A DNA stretch of 6,764 nucleotides, taken from Desulfoprunum sp. (GTDB lineage: Bacteria > Desulfobacterota > Desulfobulbia > Desulfobulbales > Desulfocapsaceae). The DNA lies in contig JAUYSF010000134.1 in NCBI GenBank assembly GCA_030696435.1, positions 1 to 6,764 on the forward strand. The letters run 5' to 3'. Under the pieces are notes generated by a model. It made no database searches and had not been told where the DNA came from. It saw only the letters and a list, made by a program, of their open reading frames with translations. Every line of letters begins with the position of its first letter. Within the stretch, counting starts at the first letter, position 1. Of the stretch, positions 1-6,508 are shown piece after piece. The translations under genes and the position numbers were made by a program.

Positions 1-2
1 AA

Positions 3-413
3 CAGCATAAGAATGAGAAGCTCGACAGCGCCGGCCTGTTTCCCGGCCAGAACCTGCCTGAAGAACTGACACCCGCCGAATTGCAAGCGTTACTGGGCTT
101 GCAATTCGGGGGAAAAGGCAAACTCGTCGAATACGAACCCGACCCGGCCCTCAAGGACACCGAAAATATCCCTCTCAAGGAAGACATTGTCAGTTACTTC
201 CTGCGCGAAGTGCGGCCCTATGTAGCCGATGCCTGGATCGACCGGGCAACGCTCGATGAACAGGATGGTGGCATCGGCAAGGTTGGCTGCGAGATCAACT
301 TCAACCGGGTATTTTTCCAATACCAGCCGCCCCGCCCGCTTGCCGAGATCGACAAGGAGCTTGCCGCGGTCGAGCAGCGGATCATGGAGTTGCTGCGGGA
401 GGTGACGGAATGA
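3..413 (+). CDS. hsdM: Type I R-M modification subunit HsdM, C-terminal part (5' end outside window)
   Basis: This is the last 136 residues of an N6-adenine DNA methyltransferase subunit, open from the window edge to the TGA at 411-413. The signature is the conserved HsdM C-terminus: ENIPLKEDI, then a YFLREVRPYVADAWID stretch, then G-x-EINFNRVFFQYQPPRPL and a short coiled-coil-like tail (EIDKELAAVEQRIMELL). This tail region contacts HsdS in known Type I methyltransferases. The SAM-binding and catalytic NPPF/Y-type motifs lie upstream of the window, so activity cannot be judged. An internal TTG at 81 could be read as a start, but the family homology around it is that of an internal region and the frame is open to the edge. 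It overlaps the next gene by 4 nt (ATGA), implying translational coupling. Identification rests on recognised family motifs; the link to the adjacent hsdS and hsdR makes it firm. Confidence 0.93.
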   Translation, partial: QHKNEKLDSAGLFPGQNLPEELTPAELQALLGLQFGGKGKLVEYEPDPALKDTENIPLKEDIVSYFLREVRPYVADAWIDRATLDEQDGGIGKVGCEINFNRVFFQYQPPRPLAEIDKELAAVEQRIMELLREVTE

Positions 414-1561
414 ACCTGATTTCCGATATCCGCGAACTGATCCTTGCTGCCCGTCGGGCGGCAGTCCATTCCATTGATTTGCTTCAGGTGCTGACCAACT
501 TCGAAATCGGCCGCCGCATTATCGAGCATGAACAGCAGGGTGCGGAACGGGCCGAATACGGCAAAGCGCTTCTCAAAGAGCTGGCTGCCGACCTCACGAT
601 GGAATTCGGACGGGGGTTTTCCCATCGTAATCTTGATTACATGCGGAAATTCTATTTGGCCTACAAGGAGAGAGCCCCACAGATTTCGCAGATGGCGTCT
701 GCGAAATTACCGATGGCTGGAAAATCCCAGACGGCATCTGGGAAATTGGCGGATGACCGAAAAGGCCGGACACCGTTTGGCGAATCTTCCAAGACAGAGC
801 TTCTGCTTGTTGCGGGCAAAGTTGACCGGCCATTCTCCTTGAGCTGGTCGCAATATGTGTTTTTGGTTTCGATTAATGATCCCGATGAGCGCCGGTTCTA
901 CGAAATTGAAGCATCGGTTAATGGCTGGACATTGCCGGAACTCAAACGCCAGTTCAACACCGGCCTCTATGAACGCCTGGCCCTCAGCCGGGACAAAGAC
1001 GGTATCCGCAAACTGGCGGCGGAAGGGCAGATTATCACCCGTCCCGAAGACCTGCTGAAAGATCCCTATGTCCTGGAATTCCTTGGGTTGGACGAGAAGG
1101 CAAAATACTCTGAATCCGACCTCGAATCCGCCATCATCGATAAGCTCGAACACTTCCTCCTCGAACTCGGCAAGGGCTTTCTCTTCGAGGCCCGGCAAAA
1201 GCGCTTCACCTTCGACGAGGAGCATTTCTTCGTCGATCTGGTCTTCTATAACCGACTGTTGCGCTGCTATGTGCTGATCGATCTGAAGATCGGCAAACTC
1301 AGCCACGGCGACCTCGGCCAGATGCAGATGTATGTCAACTATTTTGACCGCTTCGTCAAGCTGGAGGAAGAGTACCCGACCGTCGGGATCGTGCTCTGCA
1401 AGAAGAAACACGACGCCCTGGTGGAAATCACCCTGCCCCAGGATGCCAACATCCACGCCCGTGAATACCAGCTCTATCTGCCGGACAAAGAGTTGCTACG
1501 CCGGAAGCTGGAGGAGTGGGGCGAAGAGGTTGATGGAGTGGGGGAGGTGGGGAATGAATGA
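410..1561 (+). CDS. DUF1016/YhcG-family PD-(D/E)XK nuclease-domain protein
   Basis: A 383-residue protein with the two-part DUF1016 architecture. Residues about 5-88 are the N-terminal helical domain (NFEIGRRIIEHEQ, then FSHRNLDYMRKFYLAY). Residues about 141-365 are the YhcG-type nuclease domain, beginning SLSWSQYVFL. Likely active-site residues are D276 (VDLVFY) and D291-x-K293 (LIDLKIGK), followed by the QMQMY helix at 304-308 and GFLFEARQKR at 256-265. The PD-(D/E)XK residues are intact, so nuclease activity is plausible but unproven; the family has no settled cellular role. It is often found inside Type I R-M operons, as here between hsdM and hsdS. The start at 410 overlaps the hsdM stop and has a strong Shine-Dalgarno GGGAGGTG at 397-404. 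The linker at residues 84-141 is long, low in conservation and contains two copies of an SQxAS(A/G)KL peptide encoded by DNA hairpins (see the repeat entries). It overlaps hsdS by 8 nt. Confidence 0.92.
   Translation: MNLISDIRELILAARRAAVHSIDLLQVLTNFEIGRRIIEHEQQGAERAEYGKALLKELAADLTMEFGRGFSHRNLDYMRKFYLAYKERAPQISQMASAKLPMAGKSQTASGKLADDRKGRTPFGESSKTELLLVAGKVDRPFSLSWSQYVFLVSINDPDERRFYEIEASVNGWTLPELKRQFNTGLYERLALSRDKDGIRKLAAEGQIITRPEDLLKDPYVLEFLGLDEKAKYSESDLESAIIDKLEHFLLELGKGFLFEARQKRFTFDEEHFFVDLVFYNRLLRCYVLIDLKIGKLSHGDLGQMQMYVNYFDRFVKLEEEYPTVGIVLCKKKHDALVEITLPQDANIHAREYQLYLPDKELLRRKLEEWGEEVDGVGEVGNE
683..707. repeat. Hairpin 1 inside the YhcG-like gene (10-bp arms, 5-nt loop)
   Basis: Perfect inverted repeat: left arm ATTTCGCAGA at 683-692, loop TGGCG, right arm TCTGCGAAAT at 698-707. 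It is in frame and encodes part of QISQMASAKL (residues 91-100), in the linker between the two DUF1016 domains. It pairs with the similar hairpin at 725-743. Seen directly; a role at DNA or RNA level is inference. Confidence 0.8.
725..743. repeat. Hairpin 2 inside the YhcG-like gene (7-bp arms, 5-nt loop)
   Basis: Inverted repeat TCCCAGA (725-731), loop CGGCA, TCTGGGA (737-743). It encodes part of KSQTASGKL (residues 105-113), a second version of the peptide made by hairpin 1. Compared with hairpin 1, the third pair of the shared 7-bp stem is C-G instead of G-C: both strands changed together, which keeps the stem. The loops share a central GGC. Confidence 0.7.
1543..1548 (+). promoter_or_regulatory. 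Ribosome binding site deciding the hsdS start
   Basis: GGAGGT lies 5 nt before ATG 1554. The hsdS frame is open much further upstream, through the 3' end of the YhcG-like gene, and has another ATG at 1533. The good Shine-Dalgarno spacing, the short overlap with the previous stop, and the family-like N-terminus about 15 residues later all favour 1554. Confidence 0.65.
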
Positions 1562-2885
1562 TCTAACAACGATTGCTTATTGCCAGTTCAAAGCAACTAA
1601 TCTTGAATGGATTCGATGTATACCAAAGCATTGGGAGATAGTTCGAATAAAGCATGGTTTTCAGACAATAGGCAGTGGAACAACCCCGTCCTCCAATCAC
1701 GACGAGTTTTACGATGGCGATGTGCCATGGGTAAATACATCTGAGCTTAGAGAAAACGTTGTGATCTTTACCGAAAAAATGGTCACTAGCGAAGCCCTTC
1801 GAGAATTTTCAGCGCTCAAGCTCTACCCAAAAGGCTCAGTGCTGTTTGCAATGTATGGTGCAACCATCGGACGAGTAGCAATTTTAGGGATAGCTGCCAC
1901 TGTTAATCAAGCTGTTTGTGTATTAGCTGATCCAGAACGATTCTCAGGGCGTTACGTCTTTTATGGTTTCCAGGCTACTCGATCAGTATTGGAAGCAATC
2001 GCAACTGGAGGCGGGCAACCAAATCTGAACGCCGAAAAAGTGCGAGAATATAAACTGCCTTGCCCGCCGATTGAGGAACAGATTGCCATCGCCGACTACC
2101 TCGACCGGGAAACCGCGCGCATCGACGCGCTGGTGGCGGAAAAGCAACGGATGCTGGCCCTGCTGGAAGAAAAGCGCGCCGCCCTCATCAGCCGTGCCGT
2201 CACCCGTGGACTCAATCCCAACGCCCCCCTCAAACCCTCCGGCCTCGACTGGCTGGGGGATATTCCGGCACATTGGGAGACTCCACCAATTTACGCACGT
2301 TTTGAAGTTCAACTTGGGAAAATGTTGGATGAGAAAAAAATCAAGGGGACTCATCTTGTTCCATACTTAAGAAACGTTGATGTGCAATGGGGCGCAATAA
2401 ACGTATCAAGCCTCCCGGAAATGGATTTTGATGATGATAGCCGCATCAGATATTCCTTGAAAACAGGCGATATTTTGGTATGCGAGGGAGGCGAGATTGG
2501 CCGGACCGCAATTTGGGGCGGTGGCCTCAATGAGTGTTATTACCAAAAAGCGCTACACCGCTTGCGTTCCTTGAGGGGGGCAGATGATGCTTCTTTTTTT
2601 GTCTTTGTGATGCGTTGTCTTGTAGATCGTAGTGTATTTTCGTCACAGGCAACTGCAGCCACGATTCAGCATCTCCCTGCCGAAAAGCTGCGAAACGTCA
2701 GATATCCATCACCGCCTTTTCTTGAACAAAGAGCTATTACCTCCTTTCTAAATCACGAAACAGCCCGAATCGACGCTATCCGGGTAGAAATATATACATC
2801 CATCAGATTACTCAAAGAACGCCGCGCCGCCCTGATCACTGCCGCCGTCACTGGTCAGATTTCACCCGAGGAGATGACCGCATGA
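1554..2885 (+). CDS. hsdS: Type I R-M specificity subunit HsdS (two target-recognition domains)
   Basis: A 443-residue DNA-sequence-recognition subunit of the Type I complex. It has the usual pseudo-repeat. A half-motif LEWIRCIPKHWE (17-28) opens TRD1 (about 29-168). The central conserved region (about 170-228) has PPIEEQIAIADYLD and ETARIDALVAEKQRMLALLEEKRAALI, a long coiled-coil helix. The half-motif returns as LDWLGDIPAHWE (231-242) before TRD2 (about 243-385). The distal conserved region (about 387-440) has PPFLEQRAI, ETARIDAI and LLKERRAALITAAVTGQI. The two helices set the spacing between the two half-sites of the bipartite target. The target sequence cannot be read from here. Base composition switches sharply: by hand count 35% GC at 1561-1620 and 2581-2640 (TRDs) against 68% at 2101-2160 (central region). 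That mosaic is typical of TRD exchange. The start at 1554 is chosen on its Shine-Dalgarno; its stop overlaps the hsdR start (ATGA). Confidence 0.95.
   Translation: MNDLTTIAYCQFKATNLEWIRCIPKHWEIVRIKHGFQTIGSGTTPSSNHDEFYDGDVPWVNTSELRENVVIFTEKMVTSEALREFSALKLYPKGSVLFAMYGATIGRVAILGIAATVNQAVCVLADPERFSGRYVFYGFQATRSVLEAIATGGGQPNLNAEKVREYKLPCPPIEEQIAIADYLDRETARIDALVAEKQRMLALLEEKRAALISRAVTRGLNPNAPLKPSGLDWLGDIPAHWETPPIYARFEVQLGKMLDEKKIKGTHLVPYLRNVDVQWGAINVSSLPEMDFDDDSRIRYSLKTGDILVCEGGEIGRTAIWGGGLNECYYQKALHRLRSLRGADDASFFVFVMRCLVDRSVFSSQATAATIQHLPAEKLRNVRYPSPPFLEQRAITSFLNHETARIDAIRVEIYTSIRLLKERRAALITAAVTGQISPEEMTA
2109..2215 (+). repeat. hsdS conserved-region repeat, copy 1
   Basis: Codes for the central conserved helix of HsdS. 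The 20 nt at 2109-2128 match 2758-2777 with 3 mismatches, and the stretch encoding EKRAALISRAVT resembles 2817-2858. Such intragenic repeats are the usual sites for recombination that shuffles TRDs. Confidence 0.6.
2758..2858 (+). repeat. hsdS conserved-region repeat, copy 2
   Basis: Codes for the distal conserved helix of HsdS (ETARIDAI to RRAALITAAVTGQ). It is similar in DNA and protein to the central copy at 2109-2215. The ends match better than the middle, which differs. Confidence 0.6.
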
Positions 2886-5800
2886 AACAGACCAGCGAAG
2901 CCGCCTTTGAAACTGCCATCGAGGCTGTATTGCTGGCCGATGGATATCATCAACTCCCGCCCACCGACTTCGACCGCGAGCGGGCGATCTTTCCCGAAGG
3001 AGCGCTGGAATTCATTCGCGTAACGCAAACCAAAACCTGGGACAAACTATACACCCTGCACGGCGAACAGACCGGCGAGCGGGTCTTGGAGGCCCTGTGC
3101 AAGTGGCTGGATACCCACGGGGTGCTGACAACCCTGCGCCATGGCTTCAAGTGCTTCGGCAAGACCCTGCGTATCGCCTTTTTTCGCCCGGCCCATGGTC
3201 TTAATCCCGAGCTTGAGGCCCGCTATCGTGCCAATCGGCTGGGGTTGACCCGGCAACTGCGTTTCAGCACCAAGAACGAGAAATCACTGGATGTGGTGCT
3301 GTCGGTCAACGGCGTGCCGGTCGTAACGCTGGAACTGAAAAATCCGCTTTCCGGCCAGACCACGGCCAATGCGATCCATCAGTATCGCCATGACCGCGAT
3401 CCACGCGAACTGATCTTCCAGTTCACCAGGCGAACGCTGGTCCATTTTGCGGTGGACACGGAAGTGGTACAGATGACCACCCGTCTGGCCGGTACGGGGA
3501 CCCATTTTCTGCCCTTTAACCGGGGCAGTCAGGGCGGGGCTGGCAATGAACCGGACATGGCGGGTCGCAACTACAAAACAGCCTATCTGTGGGAAGAGGT
3601 GTTGCAACGTGACAGCCTACTCGACCTGCTGGCGCGGTTTCTCCATCTGGACGTGCAGGAAAAGATTGCCGAAGACGGCAAGAAGGTGCGCAAGGAAAGC
3701 ATGATCTTTCCACGCTATCACCAGCTGCAGGCGGTGCGGCAGATGGTGGCGGCTGCCGGTGTCGAAGGTGTGGGGCATAACTACCTGGTCGAACATTCAG
3801 CCGGGAGCGGCAAGAGCAACACCATCGCCTGGCTGGCGCACCGGCTCTCGTCGCTGCACAACGACAAAGACGAGCGGATCTTCGACAGCGTGGTGGTGAT
3901 CACCGACCGGGTGGTGCTGGACCGGCAGTTGCAGAATACGATCTACCAGTTCGACCACCGCCAGGGCGTTGTGCAGAAGATCGAAGAGGACTCGCGCCAG
4001 TTGGCCGAGGCGTTGGAATCCGGCGTGCCGATTATCATCACCACCTTGCAGAAGTTTCCATTTGTTGCCGGCCAGTTGATGAAACTCTCCGAGGAGCGCG
4101 GTGGTCCCTCTCGGGCGTCCTGCCCTCCGGGACATAAGCCCATCCCTGGGCAAAAATGCAGTTCCAGCCATCTGCCGACCCGCAAATACGCGGTGATTAT
4201 CGATGAGGCCCACAGTTCGCAGTCGGGCGAAACCGCCACCGAGCTGAAAGGTGTGCTGGGAGGCGCCGAGCTGCGCAGGAAAGCCCAGGAGATGGCCGAG
4301 GAAGAAGGCGAGATTGAGCTGGAACGGCTGTTTCGGGCCATGGCCAAGCGCGGTCATCAACCGAACATGAGTTTCTTCGCCTTCACCGCCACGCCCAAAC
4401 ACAAGACCCTGGCCATCTTTGGCCGCGACGGCGAACCCTTTCACCGCTACACTATGCGGCAGGCCATCGAAGAGGGGTTCATCGAGGACGTGCTGGCCAA
4501 TTATGTGACCTACAAGACCTATTACAAACTCATCAAGAAAGCTGAAGACGATCCCAACGTCGAGCGCAAGAAGGCGGCTCGGGCACTGGCTCGTTTCCTG
4601 CGGCTGCATCCACACAACATCGGGCAAAAGACCGAGGTAATGGTCGAGCATTTCCAGCAGCACACCCGGCACAAGATCGGCGGCCATGCCAAGGCCATGG
4701 TGGTGACCGGCTCGCGCTTGGAGGCGGTGCGCTACAAGCAGGAGTTTGACCGCTACATAGGCGAGAAGGGCTATCCCATCAAGAGCCTGGTGGCGTTTTC
4801 CGGTACGGTCGAAGACGATAAACTGCCCGAGAAGACCTACACCGAAGTGGCAATGAATGGCGGGGTCAAAGAGAAGGAGTTGCCCGATACCTTCGCCAAA
4901 CCGGACTACCGCCTGTTGCTGGTGGCCGAGAAATACCAGACCGGTTTTGATCAGCCGCTGTTGCATACCATGTATGTCGATAAGCGTTTGGCGGGTATTC
5001 AGGCAGTGCAGACACTGTCGCGCCTGAACCGGACGCACCCGCTGAAGGACGATACCTTTGTGCTGGATTTCGTCAACGACCCGGCCGAGATTCAGGAGGC
5101 CTTCCGCCAGTATTATGAAGGCTCGGTGATGGGCGAGCAGGTTGATCCAGATAGGTTGTACGCGGTCAAGGCGGAACTCGATGCCTCGGGTATGTACCTG
5201 CAATCCGAGGTGAACGATTTCACTGCCGTCTTCTTTGCCCCCAAACGCCGCCAGAGTCCTGCCGATCATAAAAACATGAATGCGATCCTTGATCAGGCGG
5301 TGGCGCGGTTTGAGCAGTTGCAAAACTCCGAAGAGGAGGAGGCCGAGCTGTGGCGCGGCAAAACGCAGGCCTTCCGCAATCTGTACAGTTTTTTGAGCCA
5401 GGTGATTCCGTATCAGGACAGTGATCTGGAGAAGTTGTTCACCTACCTGCGACATCTGGCCTTAAAGTTGCCAAAACGTAAGAGCGGGCCGGGCTATCAA
5501 TTTGATGAAGAGGTAGAACTCGATTACTATCGTTTGCAGAAGATCAGTGAAGGTTCCATCAGCCTGAATGAAGGATACGCCAAGTCGCTCGATGGACCGC
5601 GCGAGGTAGGGACAGGCGAAGTTCGTGAAGAGTACGTTACCCTTTCGCGCCTGATCGATATCATCAATGAGCGCTTTGGCAGCGAAATGAATGAGGCGGA
5701 TCAGCTTTTTTTCGATCAGATCGCCGAAGCGGCAAGTCAAAACGAATCGCTGCAAAAAGCAGCAGGAGTGAATTCTCTCGATAAATTTCAGCTTGTGTTC

Positions 5801-5986
5801 CGGCAGGTTCTGGAATCGTTGTTTATTGAGCGTATGGATCTTAATGAAGGGCTGTTTACCGACTATATGAGTAAACCAGATATGCAGGAGCTTGTGTCCA
5901 AGTGGCTGGGAACGCAGGTATATGAGCGGTTGGTTGGGGGCGAAAATACCGCCGAACAGTTCATCGAGGAGGCGGTGCAGCCATGA
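2882..5986 (+). CDS. hsdR: Type I R-M restriction subunit HsdR (nuclease and SF2 translocase)
   Basis: A 1034-residue ATP-dependent restriction subunit, of normal family length. The N-terminal PD-(D/E)XK nuclease has D137 (SLDVVLSVNG), E151-x-K153 (LELKNPLSG) and the QYRHDRDPRELI helix (167-178). The SF2 motor follows: Walker A HSAGSGKSN (305-313), motif Ia VITDRVVLDRQL (339-350), TTLQKF (387-392), DEAH box VIIDEAHSSQSG (438-449), motif III FTATPK (501-506), motif IV AMVVTGSR (605-612), motif V VAEKYQTGFDQP (681-692), motif VI QTLSRLNRTHP (710-720). The C-terminal 300 residues are mainly helical and should bind the HsdM/HsdS core. All key residues seen are intact, so the enzyme looks active. 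One oddity is a Cys/Pro/Ser-rich stretch at residues about 407-430, between TTLQKF and the DEAH box, which looks inserted. The start at 2882 overlaps the hsdS stop (ATGA), with GAGGAG at 2868-2873. The stop overlaps the next start in the same way. Confidence 0.97.
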   Translation: MKQTSEAAFETAIEAVLLADGYHQLPPTDFDRERAIFPEGALEFIRVTQTKTWDKLYTLHGEQTGERVLEALCKWLDTHGVLTTLRHGFKCFGKTLRIAFFRPAHGLNPELEARYRANRLGLTRQLRFSTKNEKSLDVVLSVNGVPVVTLELKNPLSGQTTANAIHQYRHDRDPRELIFQFTRRTLVHFAVDTEVVQMTTRLAGTGTHFLPFNRGSQGGAGNEPDMAGRNYKTAYLWEEVLQRDSLLDLLARFLHLDVQEKIAEDGKKVRKESMIFPRYHQLQAVRQMVAAAGVEGVGHNYLVEHSAGSGKSNTIAWLAHRLSSLHNDKDERIFDSVVVITDRVVLDRQLQNTIYQFDHRQGVVQKIEEDSRQLAEALESGVPIIITTLQKFPFVAGQLMKLSEERGGPSRASCPPGHKPIPGQKCSSSHLPTRKYAVIIDEAHSSQSGETATELKGVLGGAELRRKAQEMAEEEGEIELERLFRAMAKRGHQPNMSFFAFTATPKHKTLAIFGRDGEPFHRYTMRQAIEEGFIEDVLANYVTYKTYYKLIKKAEDDPNVERKKAARALARFLRLHPHNIGQKTEVMVEHFQQHTRHKIGGHAKAMVVTGSRLEAVRYKQEFDRYIGEKGYPIKSLVAFSGTVEDDKLPEKTYTEVAMNGGVKEKELPDTFAKPDYRLLLVAEKYQTGFDQPLLHTMYVDKRLAGIQAVQTLSRLNRTHPLKDDTFVLDFVNDPAEIQEAFRQYYEGSVMGEQVDPDRLYAVKAELDASGMYLQSEVNDFTAVFFAPKRRQSPADHKNMNAILDQAVARFEQLQNSEEEEAELWRGKTQAFRNLYSFLSQVIPYQDSDLEKLFTYLRHLALKLPKRKSGPGYQFDEEVELDYYRLQKISEGSISLNEGYAKSLDGPREVGTGEVREEYVTLSRLIDIINERFGSEMNEADQLFFDQIAEAASQNESLQKAAGVNSLDKFQLVFRQVLESLFIERMDLNEGLFTDYMSKPDMQELVSKWLGTQVYERLVGGENTAEQFIEEAVQP
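4100..4171. repeat. Probable in-frame inserted palindromic element within hsdR
   Basis: This stretch encodes residues 407-430 (GGPSRASCPPGHKP..., three of its residues Cys-Pro-Pro in a row), unlike the charged helical sequence on both sides, and it widens the motif Ib-DEAH gap beyond what I expect of the family. It contains two stem-loops. The first has outer arms TCCC/GGGA (4105-4108 and 4129-4132) and inner arms GGGC/GCCC (4113-4116 and 4122-4125). The second has GCCCA/TGGGC (4138-4142 and 4147-4151). The boundaries are approximate. That it is a mobile palindromic repeat is inference; it could be a natural surface loop. Confidence 0.5.
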
Positions 5987-6381
5987 CGGGTAAAAAGTCA
6001 ACGGATCTCAGCCCAGTGGCTACGGGCCAGTTTCTGGTCTACGAGGCCGAGGATGGCCGCATCAAGATTGATGTGCGGCTTGAGAATGAGATGGTTTGGC
6101 TAACCCAGCGGTTGATGGCGGAGCTGTTCCAGAAGGATGTGCGCACAATCAACGAGCATATCCAGAATGTCTATGAGGAACGCGAACTGGAACCGGAGGC
6201 AACTATCCGGAAATTCCGGAGAGTTCAAAAAGAGGGAACACGTGACGTGGCCCGCATGGTTGATTTTTTCAACCTCGACATGATGAGGCGGGCTGGAAAA
6301 AATCAGATATCAAAGACAATACGACCGACCAAACGGCTATTCCCGCCCTCAAGTGCATTATCTGAAAAAATAGGTACATAA
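5983..6381 (+). CDS. Truncated RhuM-family protein (N-terminal part only)
   Basis: A 132-residue product. Residues 14-101 match the N-terminal domain of RhuM-family proteins (named after a gene of a Salmonella pathogenicity island): GQFLVYEAEDGRIKIDVRLENEMVWLTQ, MAELFQKDVRTINEHIQNVYEERELEP, and FFNLDMM near 96-101. The MVWLTQ-MAELF-VRTINEHI stretch looks like a helix-turn-helix DNA-binding unit. In the family, FYNLD is normally followed by an ISVGYRVKS-type block and a protein of over 300 residues. Here it changes at about 6286 into a basic tail (RRAGKNQISK...) that I do not recognise, ending in TAA. None of the other two frames after the break restores the family sequence, so this looks like a deletion or recombination junction rather than a single frameshift. 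The start overlaps the hsdR stop by 4 nt, with GAGGAGG at 5966-5972. The molecular function of the family is not settled; this copy is probably a remnant. Confidence 0.82.
   Translation: MTGKKSTDLSPVATGQFLVYEAEDGRIKIDVRLENEMVWLTQRLMAELFQKDVRTINEHIQNVYEERELEPEATIRKFRRVQKEGTRDVARMVDFFNLDMMRRAGKNQISKTIRPTKRLFPPSSALSEKIGT
6286..6381 (+). other. Non-homologous tail after the RhuM break
   Basis: From about 6286 the RhuM reading frame continues for 31 codons without family similarity. All three + frames stay open for at least 75 nt here (stops at 6363-6365, 6371-6373 and 6379-6381), so the frame that is or was used cannot be decided by openness. It probably marks the right edge of the R-M island or a deletion scar. 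Confidence 0.5.
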
Positions 6382-6404
6382 AAGGCCTCCCAGCAAAACG
6401 CAAA

Positions 6405-6454
6405 CAGGGCATGGCGGGCATCCTGCTATTATTCAGGATGCCCGCCATGCCCTG
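6405..6454 (-). terminator. Large perfect hairpin, probable terminator for the RND gene
   Basis: Perfect inverted repeat with 21-bp arms (6405-6425 and 6434-6454) and an 8-nt loop CTATTATT; the arms are GC-rich. Read on the - strand, the hairpin follows the RND stop by about 54 nt and is followed by TTTGCGTTTTGCTG, a usable although interrupted U-tract. On the + strand no U-tract follows. It may also act on convergent transcription from the hsd operon. The arms are unusually long for a plain intrinsic terminator, so a palindromic repeat element is an alternative. Confidence 0.6.
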
Positions 6455-6475
6455 CGAAGGCCGGTCATTTCTACT

Positions 6476-6501
6476 GGAGGAACACTCACGGGAGTTCCTC
6501 C
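6476..6501. repeat. Second inverted repeat between the convergent genes
   Basis: Arms GGAGGAAC (6476-6483) and GTTCCTCC (6494-6501) with a 10-nt loop. It lies 7 nt beyond the RND stop codon. On the + strand it is followed by TTCCTCTTT, a weak pyrimidine tract, so it could be a modest terminator for the hsd operon. On the - strand there is no U-tract. Confidence 0.45.
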
Positions 6502-6508
6502 TTCCTCT

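Noticed and set aside
31..51. GCCGG...CCGGC inverted repeat in hsdM
   Set aside because: Five-base arms within GC-rich coding sequence are expected by chance.
707..1456. Antisense open frame opposite the YhcG-like gene
   Set aside because: It mirrors the coding frame with repetitive acidic composition, has no motif and is fully explained by the + strand gene.
1332..1553. hsdS frame extended upstream to 1332
   Set aside because: The translation of this part is the out-of-frame reading of the YhcG-like gene (Ser/Pro/Arg-rich, no HsdS similarity); 1554 has the better ribosome binding site.
2594..2600. T7 run (and an A7 run at 2334-2340) in hsdS as phase-variation tracts
   Set aside because: Seven bases is short for slippage-driven phase variation, the frame is intact, and both lie in AT-rich TRD sequence where such runs are expected.
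3797..5455. Long - strand open frame (552 codons) opposite hsdR
   Set aside because: It is the shadow of the GC-biased hsdR codons; hsdR carries all the helicase motifs, and the antisense product shows no family features that I recognise.
6382..6508. CRISPR array, tRNA or attachment site at the island edge
   Set aside because: There are no spaced direct repeats, no tRNA fold and no tRNA 3' end; only the two inverted repeats are visible.
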